Below are positions 26,146 through 35,514 of a stretch of 64,000 nucleotides of DNA, piece after piece (the first letter of the stretch is position 1; each line of letters starts with the position of its first letter). Source of the DNA: Nitrosomonas sp. (GTDB taxonomy: Bacteria > Pseudomonadota > Gammaproteobacteria > Burkholderiales > Nitrosomonadaceae). The position numbers were made by a program, and so were the translations under genes. The notes under the pieces were generated by a model, which worked only from the letters and a program-made list of their open reading frames with translations, did no database searches and was not told the origin of the DNA. Location: assembly GCA_031316255.1 (NCBI GenBank), contig JALDQW010000001.1, positions 1 to 64,000 of the forward strand, in the 5' to 3' direction.

Positions 26146-28726
26146 TCACTGATGGTACTCGTAAGCCACTCCATAATCCGATAGTTTGAGTCCTTTCATT
26201 GCCAGCCACTTTGATTCACCCAGCCATCACCGTATTTGGCGCAAGGTTTCTAATCGTGGCAATCCCGATTCCTTCCGGTCGAACCGACAAATGCGAGTGC
26301 CAGTGGGCCAGTGCAGTTCGTACAAAGCGCCTGCCGTTTTCCGATACGGTGTAGTAATGCTGTTTGGGTACGGCGGTCGCCAGAGTCAATCTGGCGGGTA
26401 TTCAATCCCATGCGCCGGTACAGTGCTGCGGCTTCTTCATCGCGTGCGAATACGTTGGGCAGGAAGATTTTGGTGGCAGTCAGTTCACGACAATGACATC
26501 GAGTATGCCGCTGTTGGCGGCATCCGATAATAAACTTCTGTGTTGCCATCAATACCAGGCAATTGTTCTTGCGCACATCACCTTGAGAGCCCATTCCTGG
26601 ATTTTAGCGCGAAATACCGGGTGACCGAGAAGGCATAAGCCACGCTTCATCAAGCAGAATGGCGGCAGGCTGACCGTGTAGACTTCGCTCAATTCTGCTG
26701 CGAAACGAATCCCAGCAATGTCGGCAGTGCATATTTCTCACCGAGGTTCATGAGTTCCTCGATCTCAAGCGTGAAACTGGATAAATGCAGTCTCCGTCTT
26801 CCTCGGCATCGAGCAAATGGCTCATCATGCCGTCAATCGTGTATTGCTTAAGTGCTTCGCGTATGGCTTCATCCCCATGGATCGTCACCAGAAAGTCCGA
26901 CAAGTAATGTGAGAACCGCTCTGATCATGTTCGTAATTTGCGGACGATTTCGTTACGCTGTTGCGGTGACACGGTAATACCACGTTTAATTCCACCATGG
27001 TGCAAATCCGCATTCCAACGCCCAGGCGCGATCTCCCTTGGGTCGAGAAACTGCAGCGGACAAAACGCGAGTGCTTCATCGTCACCGGCGACAGTGAAAT
27101 GCTGTCCGCCAGCGGCACAGTTAGCGCGGATACATCGACGGTCCCTTATCAAAGCAATAAACCGACATGTTTTTGTAGCGAAGTTGTGCTGCTACGAGTG
27201 CCAGGTGCGTAGACTTACCGCACCGGTCGGGCCGAACATGAACGTGTGGCCTAGATCGCGTACATGCAGGTTCAGCCTGAATGGGGTAGCACCCTGTGTA
27301 ACACAATGCATCAATGGTGGCGAATTCGGTGGATACATCGGACACGGCACCTGGGATTTTCCTGTCCAGATAGTATTGACCGGTAACAGATCGGCGAGAT
27401 TCATCGTATTGATCCATGGAGCGGCGCATTCGCAACGCCATGCCCAGGTAGACTGCCGAGATACGCTTCCATGTGGTGTATTGATGGTTTCAAATCCTTG
27501 CGGCAAAGCCTAAATGGTTGATGGCTTTTTCCACCTTGGGGAAATTGCGGCATCTTCCAATGCTACGCGGTCTTCCATCATTAAAAACCACGACACTGGT
27601 ATAGTAACCTGCGCCACAAAACCACTGTTGGTCTCCGCTATCGCCGATTGCGCATCTTCAGTGCGGTCATATTGAGTGCATCTTCATCGACATGACTGCT
27701 TTGCAAATTGAAGACCTGATCGAAACCGCGTATCTTTTGTTTCCATTTCTTGCGGTATTGATCCAGGTGTGCAACCGCCTCATGCGTATCCATAAAAATG
27801 TAGCGTGACGACCAGCGGTAAACACCGGGTAGTTCTGAGAGGATATTGAGCATACCGGGCGTTGATTCCAGCGGAAACCCTTCAATCGATACCGTCTGAA
27901 TAAAGTTACGACCGACTTTGGGTACAACACCGCCCCACATTTCCTGTCCACCCAGGATGGTATCGAGATACATCGGATTGGAAGGTAGTGCCATCGGTTG
28001 ATCATTGCCGGTAATGCACAGTTGCAGCCACGACAGGAAATCATCAAGTGTAGTGGTCGTACTATCTTCGTTGTCCTGTTGTCTGCTTTTTAAGCGTGTC
28101 AATTCAAACGTGGACGACAAACGTGATTCAAGGTTGGCGCATTCGCGCTCGAAGTATTGCAGCAGACTGTTGGTGCGCGCTTTCTGATTTAAGTCCGCAG
28201 TATCGTCATCAAACATGAGTTCGACAAACTTGCGCTGTGCGAGCATCGGTGGCAGGAATGTCAATGTGACGACAAAACAGCTTTCATACAACTCACCGAT
28301 ACGTTCAAACAATTCGCGGCGTTCCTGGTCAATTGCTGCCGTTACCGGATCGGGATAATTTGACAATCCTTTGTCCGAATACCCGAGTGCGGGTTTACGA
28401 ATAGCATCCACATGGATCATCCAACCGTTACCCAAACGTGATAACGCCTGATTGATGTGTAATGACACCTGTTCGCGCTCCACATCCGTGCTGCTCGCGG
28501 TATCAGCACCACAGAATTGCCAGGCCGCCATCAATGCGCCATTCTTGCCGACGATGATGCCGTCTTCAACAACGGCAGCATACACGAGCAGATCGGCAAA
28601 GCCGGTATCTTTGGATCGATATCGGTCAAGTTTAAATGCCTGTTCCGTTTTACGGATGCGCATAAACAGCATCAACAGCAGTAACGCACCCAGTACAGCA
28701 ATCAGTATGGTTATCGCGGTAATCAT
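26146..28726 (-). pseudogene. trbE: TrbE/VirB4-like ATPase, 3' half frameshifted
   Basis: Translation starts at the ATG at 28726, overlapping the trbD stop (ATGA), and is open to 27638 (about 360 residues with the N-terminal membrane segment and VirB4 domain). Beyond that the frame changes repeatedly. The Walker A motif itself is split: FGPTGA in one frame and GKSTHLALVAAQLRY in another, the break being CC (27218-27219) where CCC would restore GPTGAGKST. Later pieces include AGGQHFTVAGDDEALAFCPL and TKIFLPNVFARDEEAAALYR. Total length, about 860 codons, is that of RP4 TrbE. Confidence 0.8.
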
Positions 28727-29034
28727 TGGAACTGCTTTTCCATATGCGGCGGATTGATGGTAAACGGCGTACTTCTGGCCGGATAATATTTTTTGTAGCG
28801 CAGCTGGCGCAGATACACATGCCGTAATTGCGGATCGTGTTTGGCCATCAGACGAAGTGCAAACAACGCGAAGATCCACAATGCAATGCCGAATAACGTG
28901 GTCTTGATTTCCATTGCTGCAAAGATGGATGTGGCTGCAATCAGGATCGAGAACATCACCAGTTCCCGGTCACCGCCCATGAACAGATTTGGACGGTTGC
29001 CCGATTGTCTGATCGGTATGGTTCGTAACGCCAT
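28723..29034 (-). CDS. trbD: TrbD/VirB3-like inner-membrane protein
   Basis: A 103-residue protein with the VirB3 layout: a short cytoplasmic start (RTIPIRQSGNRPNLFMGGDR), two closely spaced membrane helices (about residues 28-65) and a basic C-terminal part (HDPQLRHVYLRQLRYKKYYP). VirB3/TrbD supports pilus biogenesis with VirB4/TrbE. The stop overlaps the trbE start by 4 bp, typical coupling for this pair. Confidence 0.85.
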   Translation of the reverse strand: MALRTIPIRQSGNRPNLFMGGDRELVMFSILIAATSIFAAMEIKTTLFGIALWIFALFALRLMAKHDPQLRHVYLRQLRYKKYYPARSTPFTINPPHMEKQFQ

Positions 29035-29120
29035 GTCATGCCTCCTGGATACAGGAATTCATCACTGCCTGATAAAGTTCAGGCGACTTTTATTGCTACA
29101 CTTATGAGCTGCTTTGCTGT

Positions 29121-29537
29121 TTAGTTTGTTTGCTGCTTTGTTTCTGGCGCTGTTTCCGGTTCGTTGGTCGTGCTCATTTCTGTTATAGCATCAACTGGAA
29201 TCACCGCTCCCTGGAACAGATTGGTCATGATATTGTTGGCACCCACCAATAACGCCATTACCAGTACGATAAAAATCAGTGTGCGGAAGAATGCGTTTAA
29301 TTCACCGCCAAAGATTAAAATGCCACCGGCAACAACAATGCCGACAATGGATAGGGTAAATGCAACCGGGCCGGTTACGGAATTGCGCAGATTTACCAGC
29401 CAGGATTCATACGGCAATGCGCCACCGGCGCCAACCGCTGCCAGGGCATTGTTTGCAAACAGAAGCAAACCCAGAAACATGAGAGTCAACAGTGTGTAAA
29501 ACAAAAAGATGTTATGGTTGTTCTGATTCAGCTTCAT
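29121..29537 (-). CDS. trbC: TrbC/VirB2-like pilin precursor
   Basis: A 138-residue protein with a long N-terminal signal (about residues 10-33, LFANNALA) and two hydrophobic helices ([40 protein letters not shown]), the usual VirB2/TrbC pilin design. In IncP plasmids the product is cleaved and cyclised by TraF; the acidic, Thr-rich tail would be removed. It follows trbB by 20 bp. Confidence 0.85.
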   Translation of the reverse strand: MKLNQNNHNIFLFYTLLTLMFLGLLLFANNALAAVGAGGALPYESWLVNLRNSVTGPVAFTLSIVGIVVAGGILIFGGELNAFFRTLIFIVLVMALLVGANNIMTNLFQGAVIPVDAITEMSTTNEPETAPETKQQTN

Positions 29538-29557
29538 AATCGACTCCTCAAACAGTA

Positions 29558-30571
29558 TTACAATCGCCAGGTCTGGTAATTGCCGCGTTTAAAACCGTAG
29601 ACTTCGAGTATTTCGTGCACCTGCCTGCCATGTTTGGTACGTGCGATATGGATCACTACATCCACCGCTTCAGCGATCAGCGGTTTGATTTCAGCCGGTG
29701 CGTGGTTATTGCGTGATATGAGCGATTCCAGACGTGTCAGTCCGGACAGTGCATCATTCGCATGCAACGTGGCGGCACCACCTTCATGGCCGGTGTTCCA
29801 GGCATCGAGCAGATCAAGCGCTTCAGCGCCTCTGACTTCACCAACGAGTATGCGGTCGGGACGCATGCGCAGCGTTGTTTTGAGCAACTGCGTCATATCA
29901 ACATCGAGGGTGGTGTGATACTGCACAAAATTCTGAGCGGCGCATTGAATCTCGCCAGTGTCTTCCAGAATAAAAATACGCTCATCTGGATCGTTGAGTA
30001 CCATCTCAAAAATGATCGCGTTGATCAGTGTTGTCTTGCCTGAACCCGTACCGCCAATCACCAGAATATTGCGATGTTCGTGAACAGCTTGTTTGATGAC
30101 ATTGCAGTGTCTGGGGGATAGCACGCCGTTTTCGACATATTGATCCAGTGTAAAAATGGCAACCGCTTTTTTACGGATAGCGAAAGTCGGGGAGGTAACG
30201 ACCGGTGGCAATTGACCGGCAAAACGGGAATTGTCGAGTGGAAATTCGCCTTCGATGATTGGATTAAACCGGGTGACTTCCTTACCGTGATATCCGGCAA
30301 CCGTTTTGATAACCGCTTCAGCTTGTGCAGCTTGTAGGTTGCCGATACAGGTGATCTTTTGACCGAGTTTCTCCTGCCAGATACGACCGTCGGCATTGAC
30401 CATGATTTCCACCGTATCCGGGTCTTGCAAGGCGAATACTATATCGCGGGCGTCGCGTTCAAGCTTGCGTTTGGCGCGTTCCTTGACCGACATCGCTGAC
30501 ATAGTCGACGTTGGTGCAGTTTGAGGATCGGGTAACGGTGATGCTGATGTGTTTTGCATTGTCATATTCAC
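29558..30571 (-). CDS. trbB: TrbB/VirB11-like traffic ATPase
   Basis: A 337-residue hexameric secretion ATPase. Walker [16 protein letters not shown] lies at about residues 170-184, the Asp box ([11 protein letters not shown]) at about 208-218, Walker B ([20 protein letters not shown]) at about 243-262 and the His box ([13 protein letters not shown]) at about 264-276. It energises pilus assembly at the inner membrane. It heads the trb operon after trbA; a 13-bp motif shared with the korB promoter lies 29 bp upstream. An internal ATG six bases in is an alternative start. Confidence 0.9.
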   Translation of the reverse strand: MNMTMQNTSASPLPDPQTAPTSTMSAMSVKERAKRKLERDARDIVFALQDPDTVEIMVNADGRIWQEKLGQKITCIGNLQAAQAEAVIKTVAGYHGKEVTRFNPIIEGEFPLDNSRFAGQLPPVVTSPTFAIRKKAVAIFTLDQYVENGVLSPRHCNVIKQAVHEHRNILVIGGTGSGKTTLINAIIFEMVLNDPDERIFILEDTGEIQCAAQNFVQYHTTLDVDMTQLLKTTLRMRPDRILVGEVRGAEALDLLDAWNTGHEGGAATLHANDALSGLTRLESLISRNNHAPAEIKPLIAEAVDVVIHIARTKHGRQVHEILEVYGFKRGNYQTWRL

Positions 30572-30599
30572 ACCATACGGTACAGATTGAATATAACAA

Positions 30600-30612
30600 T
30601 ATAACGAAATTA
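30600..30612. promoter_or_regulatory. 13-bp motif upstream of trbB, shared with korB
   Basis: TATAACGAAATTA is the exact reverse complement of TAATTTCGTTATA at 31287-31299. Each copy lies at a comparable place upstream of a divergently oriented gene, so it may be a common operator. Confidence 0.5.
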
Positions 30613-30686
30613 AAATTTGCGCAAGACTTTTTTAAATTTTTTGTTATTTCCTGATTTTTATTTTTGGACTTTATTTTTTATTCTAA

Positions 30687-31082
30687 TTATTGCTTTGATT
30701 TTGAATCTGCCCTGCTCTTTTTGGCTTCTTTGGTCAGAAGCGCACGATTCTTTTTATCCCACTGATCAACCTGATACGCCTCATATTCACTCAACACGCC
30801 GCCTTTCCAGACAAAGCCTTTTGGTAATTTGCCGGGTTTGCGTTTGGCGAGCACTTCAAGATCGGCAAGCTCCATATCGGAACTGTCGAGCAGCATCGGC
30901 AGCGGGGTTTCTAGTGCTTCGGCAATCGCTTCGATGATTCTGAGCGAGGGATTGGCTTTGTCATTGGTCAGGTCGGTGAAGAAGGCAATCGATACGCCTG
31001 CTTTCTTGGCCAATTCCGACTTGGTCATGCCTTTTTCATCGAGGATACGTAAAATATTTGTGATCAGAGTCAAGTTATACAT
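30687..31082 (-). CDS. trbA: TrbA-like XRE/HTH repressor
   Basis: A 131-residue protein with a Cro/C1-type helix-turn-helix at about residues 19-60 (MTKSELAKKAGVSIAFFTDL, PSLRIIEAIAEALETPLPML). The C-terminal half is short, basic and hydrophilic. Position directly upstream of trbB matches IncP trbA, the global repressor of the transfer genes. A 15-bp palindrome 25 bp upstream of its start is a likely operator. Confidence 0.75.
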   Translation of the reverse strand: MYNLTLITNILRILDEKGMTKSELAKKAGVSIAFFTDLTNDKANPSLRIIEAIAEALETPLPMLLDSSDMELADLEVLAKRKPGKLPKGFVWKGGVLSEYEAYQVDQWDKKNRALLTKEAKKSRADSKSKQ

Positions 31083-31106
31083 ATAATAACCGCGCTATTT
31101 TTGTGG

Positions 31107-31121
31107 TTTAAGCCGCTTAAA
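31107..31121. promoter_or_regulatory. KorB-operator-like palindrome
   Basis: TTTAAGCCGCTTAAA is a perfect 15-bp palindrome. Its inner AGCCGCT equals the core of the IncP KorB operator (TTTAGCsGCTAAA), with one extra A/T in each arm. It lies in the trbA-korB intergenic region. Confidence 0.6.
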
Positions 31122-31286
31122 GTGCATTTGTCATTGTTTTAAGGCTTTAATGCTGCTATTTTAAACCAGCAAACACCAAAAGAAGAGCATAAAAAAAGCA
31201 GCCAGAAAATAAAGAGAACAAGTTAAGCAGGAATATAGAATTTTCAAACAATGCTATCAGGGAGGGAATGGCAATGTTCTACGATA

Positions 31287-31299
31287 TAATTTCGTTATA
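31287..31299. promoter_or_regulatory. 13-bp motif upstream of korB, shared with trbB
   Basis: TAATTTCGTTATA is the exact reverse complement of 30600-30612; it lies 150 bp upstream of the korB start chosen here, probably overlapping its promoter. Confidence 0.5.
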
Positions 31300-31448
31300 C
31301 AAGAAATGCAGTCAGTAATGATTGACTGATGCATTTTCAATCGTACATGATTCCAATGGTATTTACTGTCTTGCCAAAGGGATTAAATGTGCATCAAAAG
31401 CATTCGCAGCATAATAAAAATACAACTAAAAATATAAGCAGATATCTT

Positions 31449-32528
31449 ATGTCAGACAAGAAAAGAGGGGCTCCTAAAAAAACTATACTAACAGCAGACC
31501 CAGCACAACCAACGATACCAACAGGCGCAACTGAAATCGATGTTAATCTGATTATTGAAGACATTCATCAACCGAGAAAGGAGTTTAATCAGGATACACT
31601 GCGCGAATTGACGGAAACCGTAAAATTACGCGGCGTGAAATCACCGATATCGGTGCGTCCCAATCCGGATAAACCGGGTACCTATATTATCAATCATGGC
31701 GCCCGACGCTATCGGGCCAGTATCAATGCCGGATTGAAAACCATACCGGCATTTATCGATACCGATTACAGCGAAGCAGATCAGGTCATTGAGAATCTGC
31801 AGCGGGATAATCTGACATCAAGAGAAATTGCCGATTTTATCGGACGACAACTGGCTGCCGGTAAGACCAAGTCTGATATTGCAAGGCAGCTTGGTAAAAC
31901 CAATCCGTATATCACCACACATGCAGCATTGCTCGATTTGCCTGATCCTATCGATGAAGTCTACCGGTCAGGTCGTTGCACCGATGTGACAGCCATCTAT
32001 GATTTGACCAGATACTACAAGGTCAGCAAAGAGGAAGTCATCAACTGGATAAACATAAGTGCACCGGAGGAAATATCCCGGCTGGACGTGAAACACTTCG
32101 GAAAATTCCTGGAGCAGAAAAAACAAAAAGGCGCCATCGATTCGGATGAACAAACACAACAGGCTGAAGAAAAAAACGATGCCATGGCCGATCAGCAAAA
32201 GCCAAACCAAAAAAGTGCACAGATTACCCTGCTCGATTCGATCTATCATCTGATCAAGAAAGACAAGCGCAGCCCAAAAGATTTAGTGCGTGAGTTACCC
32301 AAAGATGACCAGAAACTGCTGACAACCAAGGTTAAAGATTATTTTGAGGAAGGCAGGAACTGTTCGAATATGATTCAATACACCATCAATGCATTGCAGG
32401 ACGGGCGCTTCTCTGCCAAAGGCAGTGGTGCATTGCAATTGATCGCTTTTTTATATGGCGCAGAGAGATCAACAAACTTTGATCTGTTCAAAATCCTTGA
32501 CGAACTTGCCAATCAGGAAGCAAGTTAA
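31449..32528 (+). CDS. korB: KorB/ParB-like repressor and partition protein
   Basis: I chose the ATG at 31449 (MSDKKRGAPKKTILTADPAQ), as the 40 residues before it in the open frame are unlike the family. The 359-residue product has a ParB N-terminal domain (QPRKEFNQDTLRELTETVKL; NHGARRYRASINAGLKTIPA; VIENLQRDNLT, residues about 35-130). The KorB helix-turn-helix follows (IARQLGKTNPYITTHAALLD). The linker is acidic and Gln-rich, then an SH3-like end. In IncP plasmids KorB represses trfA, korA and trb promoters and serves as the ParB of active partition. No incC/parA is seen next to it. Confidence 0.85.
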   Translation: MSDKKRGAPKKTILTADPAQPTIPTGATEIDVNLIIEDIHQPRKEFNQDTLRELTETVKLRGVKSPISVRPNPDKPGTYIINHGARRYRASINAGLKTIPAFIDTDYSEADQVIENLQRDNLTSREIADFIGRQLAAGKTKSDIARQLGKTNPYITTHAALLDLPDPIDEVYRSGRCTDVTAIYDLTRYYKVSKEEVINWINISAPEEISRLDVKHFGKFLEQKKQKGAIDSDEQTQQAEEKNDAMADQQKPNQKSAQITLLDSIYHLIKKDKRSPKDLVRELPKDDQKLLTTKVKDYFEEGRNCSNMIQYTINALQDGRFSAKGSGALQLIAFLYGAERSTNFDLFKILDELANQEAS

Positions 32529-32581
32529 AAAACTTATTCATGAGCTCATCCCCAAATCAATCAAAGAACAGAAAATAAAAA

Positions 32582-32950
32582 ATGACAGCACGTAAACTTC
32601 GCATGATTGTAATGAACGGCCAGAAAATCATTCAAGCTCTGATCAATAATGAATGGGAAACAACCGGAACCATCAAAAAAGCGGAAGAAGGCATTAAGCC
32701 CGGAATTTACAATATTTACCTGGCCAAAATGCCTGAAAACAACAAGCAATATGAAGGCAAGATTTTATACATCGACAAGGAAAACGAAGTTTTTTACCAG
32801 CAAAGCGGGAAAGATTTTATTGTGTATCAATTAAATGCAATCAATGGCAAGCCTGTTGCCGGGAAGGATGTGGTTGTTGAATATGATGGGGAGAAAGTGC
32901 ATTTGGTCCAGATCAATATACTTAAAAACAAAAAAGCGTTAAAAATTTAG
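32582..32950 (+). CDS. KfrB-domain protein
   Basis: A 122-residue protein with the KfrB-type fold: MIVMNGQKIIQALINNEWET at the start, GIKPGIYNIYLA, YEGKILYIDKENEVFYQQSG and a closing YDGEKVHL. KfrB domains occur alone in the IncP kfr region and at the ends of plasmid primases and relaxases; the role is in plasmid stability or transfer and is poorly defined. It follows korB by 53 bp on the same strand. Confidence 0.65.
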   Translation: MTARKLRMIVMNGQKIIQALINNEWETTGTIKKAEEGIKPGIYNIYLAKMPENNKQYEGKILYIDKENEVFYQQSGKDFIVYQLNAINGKPVAGKDVVVEYDGEKVHLVQINILKNKKALKI

Positions 32951-33214
32951 TCTTGGATTCAAGTAATAAGTGCAATTATTTACACGGCAAGTAAATCAAC
33001 TTACCGCCCCCCAAAAAAACTCTCCGGCAAGAAGCCTGTGATTTATCATTTCACATGGACCTTTTTCAATGTTATTTTCCAGCCAACCTAGGTTAGGTTT
33101 ACATGCTAATTGATAACTTAAACAACAGACCCATGGAATCAAGTCGCAATATCAGATCTTTTCAAACCGGGTTGATGAAAAATCACTAAGTGCGAACACC
33201 TACATACCACTCTT

Positions 33215-33254
33215 TCGATCAGAAATAAGCGTTTATTTTAATCTTTCTGATCGA
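33215..33254. repeat. Hairpin TCGATCAGAAA-N18-TTTCTGATCGA
   Basis: Perfect 11-bp arms at 33215-33225 and 33244-33254. It lies in the 500-bp gap between the kfrB-like gene and the Dpd island (32951-33454), which otherwise holds no gene. There is no T run, so it is a weak terminator candidate. Confidence 0.4.
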
Positions 33255-33363
33255 CTCAAACATCGTGAATTCGGTTATTTTCTAATATCATGGGTTACAG
33301 ACACCCAATGAATGGAATAGCTAAGTATTCTTTTGCGTCGCATTTACTTCGTTAACACACCAC

Positions 33364-33448
33364 CTACAGTTATTTATAAATATTTAATTGAATACAGATC
33401 AATAACTGTAGTAGTATTTGCAGAATAGTTATCAAATAACTGCAAATA
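33364..33448 (+). promoter_or_regulatory. Two adjacent inverted repeats just before the Dpd operon
   Basis: CTACAGTTATT (33364-33374) pairs with AATAACTGTAG (33401-33411), and TATTTGCAG (33415-33423) with CTGCAAATA (33440-33448). The motif AGTTAT appears four times in either orientation. The second repeat ends 6 bp before the first gene, so these could be operators or leader hairpins that mask the ribosome site. Confidence 0.5.
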
Positions 33449-33454
33449 TACGAT

Positions 33455-34387
33455 ATGAATATAGTTCTAACAAACTGTTCTAATAGAAAAAAAGGAACGA
33501 CCACACCAAAATTAACCATAAATAGCATTATTCCAGGCCCGGTAGATTATGTATCAGAGCAATGGCTTAGTTTATTAAAAAAAACATCTCCGGCGAATCA
33601 TGCTAGAGAAGTATATTGCGGCAGAAGTTATCGGGAAGCTGAAGCAAGTGCATCCATTCTTAATTGTCCACTATATGTGGTTTCTGCAGGTCTTGGCATT
33701 GTCAATTCTGATCATTTGATACCTGTGTATAACTTAACGACAATATCAGGAACAACCGGCTCAATTCTTACTAAAATTACAGATGATCCTTCTTCAAAAG
33801 CGTGGTGGTCAAGAATAACAAGAGAAAATCCGTTTGGTTCTTCTCTTGGTGACATTCTTGCGCAGTATTCAGGAGGGCTAGTTTTAGTTGCTTTGCCACG
33901 TCAATACATTGAACTCCTACAAGAAGAATTGATGAATTTAACAACCAAACAACAGAAGAAATTACGTTTTTTTGGAAAATCATCAACCGGATTACCTGAT
34001 TCTCTTATTGAGAATTGGATGCCCTACGATGACAGATTAGACAGTGTAGGATTTTCTTTCAGTGGAACACAAACTGATTTTGCTCAACGCGCGCTTCGTC
34101 ATTTTGTAACTGAGATACTTGGCCAACACGAGAATGAAGACGCATATATACACCGATCTTTAGTCTTGAACTTTCTATCTCCGATAACCAGAAAAAAATC
34201 TCCCAAACGCCAGCGCACTGATGACAATGGAATCCATAAAGCAATTTTTGAGAACTGGGAAAATGGAAAAGGACAATCATCTAAGTTATTGCGAATTATT
34301 CGACGCGAATTAGGAATTGCTTGTGAGCAAACGCGCTTTCGAAATATCTATTACTCTGTTAAGAAAATGATGGAGAATACACCATGA
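33455..34387 (+). CDS. DUF6884/YaaA-like protein of the Dpd island (DpdC candidate)
   Basis: A 310-residue protein starting MNIVLTNCSNRKK, with VYCGRSYREAEASASILNCP and LYVVSAGLGIVNSDHLIPVY (about residues 48-90). This CSxRK...SAxxGL pattern is that of DUF6884/YaaA-like domains, which occur in 7-deazaguanine DNA-modification loci. The C-terminal 60 residues are basic and may bind DNA. It overlaps dpdB by 4 bp and heads the plus-strand operon dpdB-dpdA-DGQHR. It is the only candidate here for DpdC, the protein that converts the inserted preQ0 base to the amide, but I assign that by position and exclusion only. Confidence 0.6.
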   Translation: MNIVLTNCSNRKKGTTTPKLTINSIIPGPVDYVSEQWLSLLKKTSPANHAREVYCGRSYREAEASASILNCPLYVVSAGLGIVNSDHLIPVYNLTTISGTTGSILTKITDDPSSKAWWSRITRENPFGSSLGDILAQYSGGLVLVALPRQYIELLQEELMNLTTKQQKKLRFFGKSSTGLPDSLIENWMPYDDRLDSVGFSFSGTQTDFAQRALRHFVTEILGQHENEDAYIHRSLVLNFLSPITRKKSPKRQRTDDNGIHKAIFENWENGKGQSSKLLRIIRRELGIACEQTRFRNIYYSVKKMMENTP

Positions 34388-35514
34388 AGAGACAGAACAA
34401 TAAAAATGAAATAGTAGTTCGTGCTCTACGAACTCACCAGGGCAATGGAATTGAGGTTTTCGCATTTTTTACCTATGGCTCAGAAATAACAAAAATTGCT
34501 GATATAACCCGCATTACTCGTGATAACGGTGATGAACTAAAAGGTTTTCAACGGAATGAGATTAAGAATCACGTCAAATCAATTATTAATTATTTAAATA
34601 GCGAAAAAGTGCTTTTCCCAAATGCAATTATACTTGCGCTCGGAAAAGGTGTGGAGTTCCGACAATCAAGAGGCCCAACTCCAGCTAATCTCATGGACGT
34701 AGCTCAAAGTGGCAATCTAACTATACCAATCCTCCCAGAAGGACGAAGAGTTGCTTGGATTGTTGATGGTCAACAACGCTCTCTAGCACTATCCAAGGCA
34801 AAAAGTAATCGTATCCCAGTTCCCGTAATCGCTTTTATCTCTCCAGATATTGAAACTCAGCGCGAACAATTCATATTAGTCAATAAAGCAAAGCCACTAC
34901 CAACGCGATTAATCAATGAACTTTTGCCCGAAGTAGATGCATTACTTCCCCGAGATCTCGCAAGTCGGAAACTACCTAGCGAATTATGTAACTTACTTAA
35001 CAAAGACCCAAAATCTCCCTTTTACCAACTTATTCGCCGCGAATCAAACGCTCATAGTGAGCATGGTGTTGTAGTTGACAGTGCTATTTTGGATAGCATC
35101 AAAAGAAATCTTCGCTCTCCCATGGGTGCATTAAGCCAATATAAGAATTCTTTTTATTCAGATCCCGATGCTATGTATCAAACACTACTTATGTACTGGT
35201 CAACTGTGCGAGATACTTTTCATGAAGCGTGGGGTAAACCACCAACTGAGAGTCGTCTTATGCACTCAGCAGGAATTAAGGTAATGGGGGCTTTAATGGA
35301 TCAAATCATGCTACGCGCCGATTCAACATCTCACCCCGAAGCAGAGATCCGCACTTCACTTGCCCGTCTAGTTCCCCACTGTAGATGGACTGAAGGGATT
35401 TGGGAAGAACTTAACTGGCGCTGGAACGAAATTCAAAGTACTACTCAACATATTTCACGCTTAAGTGAGTATTTAATACGTCTCGACAGAGAACTGTCAA
35501 GGCCAACAAGATGA
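34384..35514 (+). CDS. dpdB: DpdB: DGQHR-domain ParB-fold protein
   Basis: A 376-residue protein with the DGQHR signature as VAWIVDGQQRSLAL (about residue 123-136), followed by QFILVNKAKPLPTRLINELL (about 160-179), the pattern of DndB and DpdB. In Dpd systems DpdB is required with DpdA to exchange guanine in DNA for preQ0, presumably using its ATPase/ParB-like fold. It overlaps its neighbours on both sides by 4 bp, so it is translationally coupled to the DUF6884-like gene and dpdA. A paralogue lies at 36799-37857. Confidence 0.85.
   Translation: MKRQNNKNEIVVRALRTHQGNGIEVFAFFTYGSEITKIADITRITRDNGDELKGFQRNEIKNHVKSIINYLNSEKVLFPNAIILALGKGVEFRQSRGPTPANLMDVAQSGNLTIPILPEGRRVAWIVDGQQRSLALSKAKSNRIPVPVIAFISPDIETQREQFILVNKAKPLPTRLINELLPEVDALLPRDLASRKLPSELCNLLNKDPKSPFYQLIRRESNAHSEHGVVVDSAILDSIKRNLRSPMGALSQYKNSFYSDPDAMYQTLLMYWSTVRDTFHEAWGKPPTESRLMHSAGIKVMGALMDQIMLRADSTSHPEAEIRTSLARLVPHCRWTEGIWEELNWRWNEIQSTTQHISRLSEYLIRLDRELSRPTR

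Noticed and set aside
22769-27513. Many plus-strand frames of 60-190 codons
   Set aside because: Antisense to the broken trbE-trbI genes; they are long only because the true frames are shifted.
33300-33454. preQ1 riboswitch upstream of the dpd operon
   Set aside because: The short C-rich loop/A-rich tail pseudoknot pattern of preQ1 switches is absent; the repeats there are simple inverted repeats.
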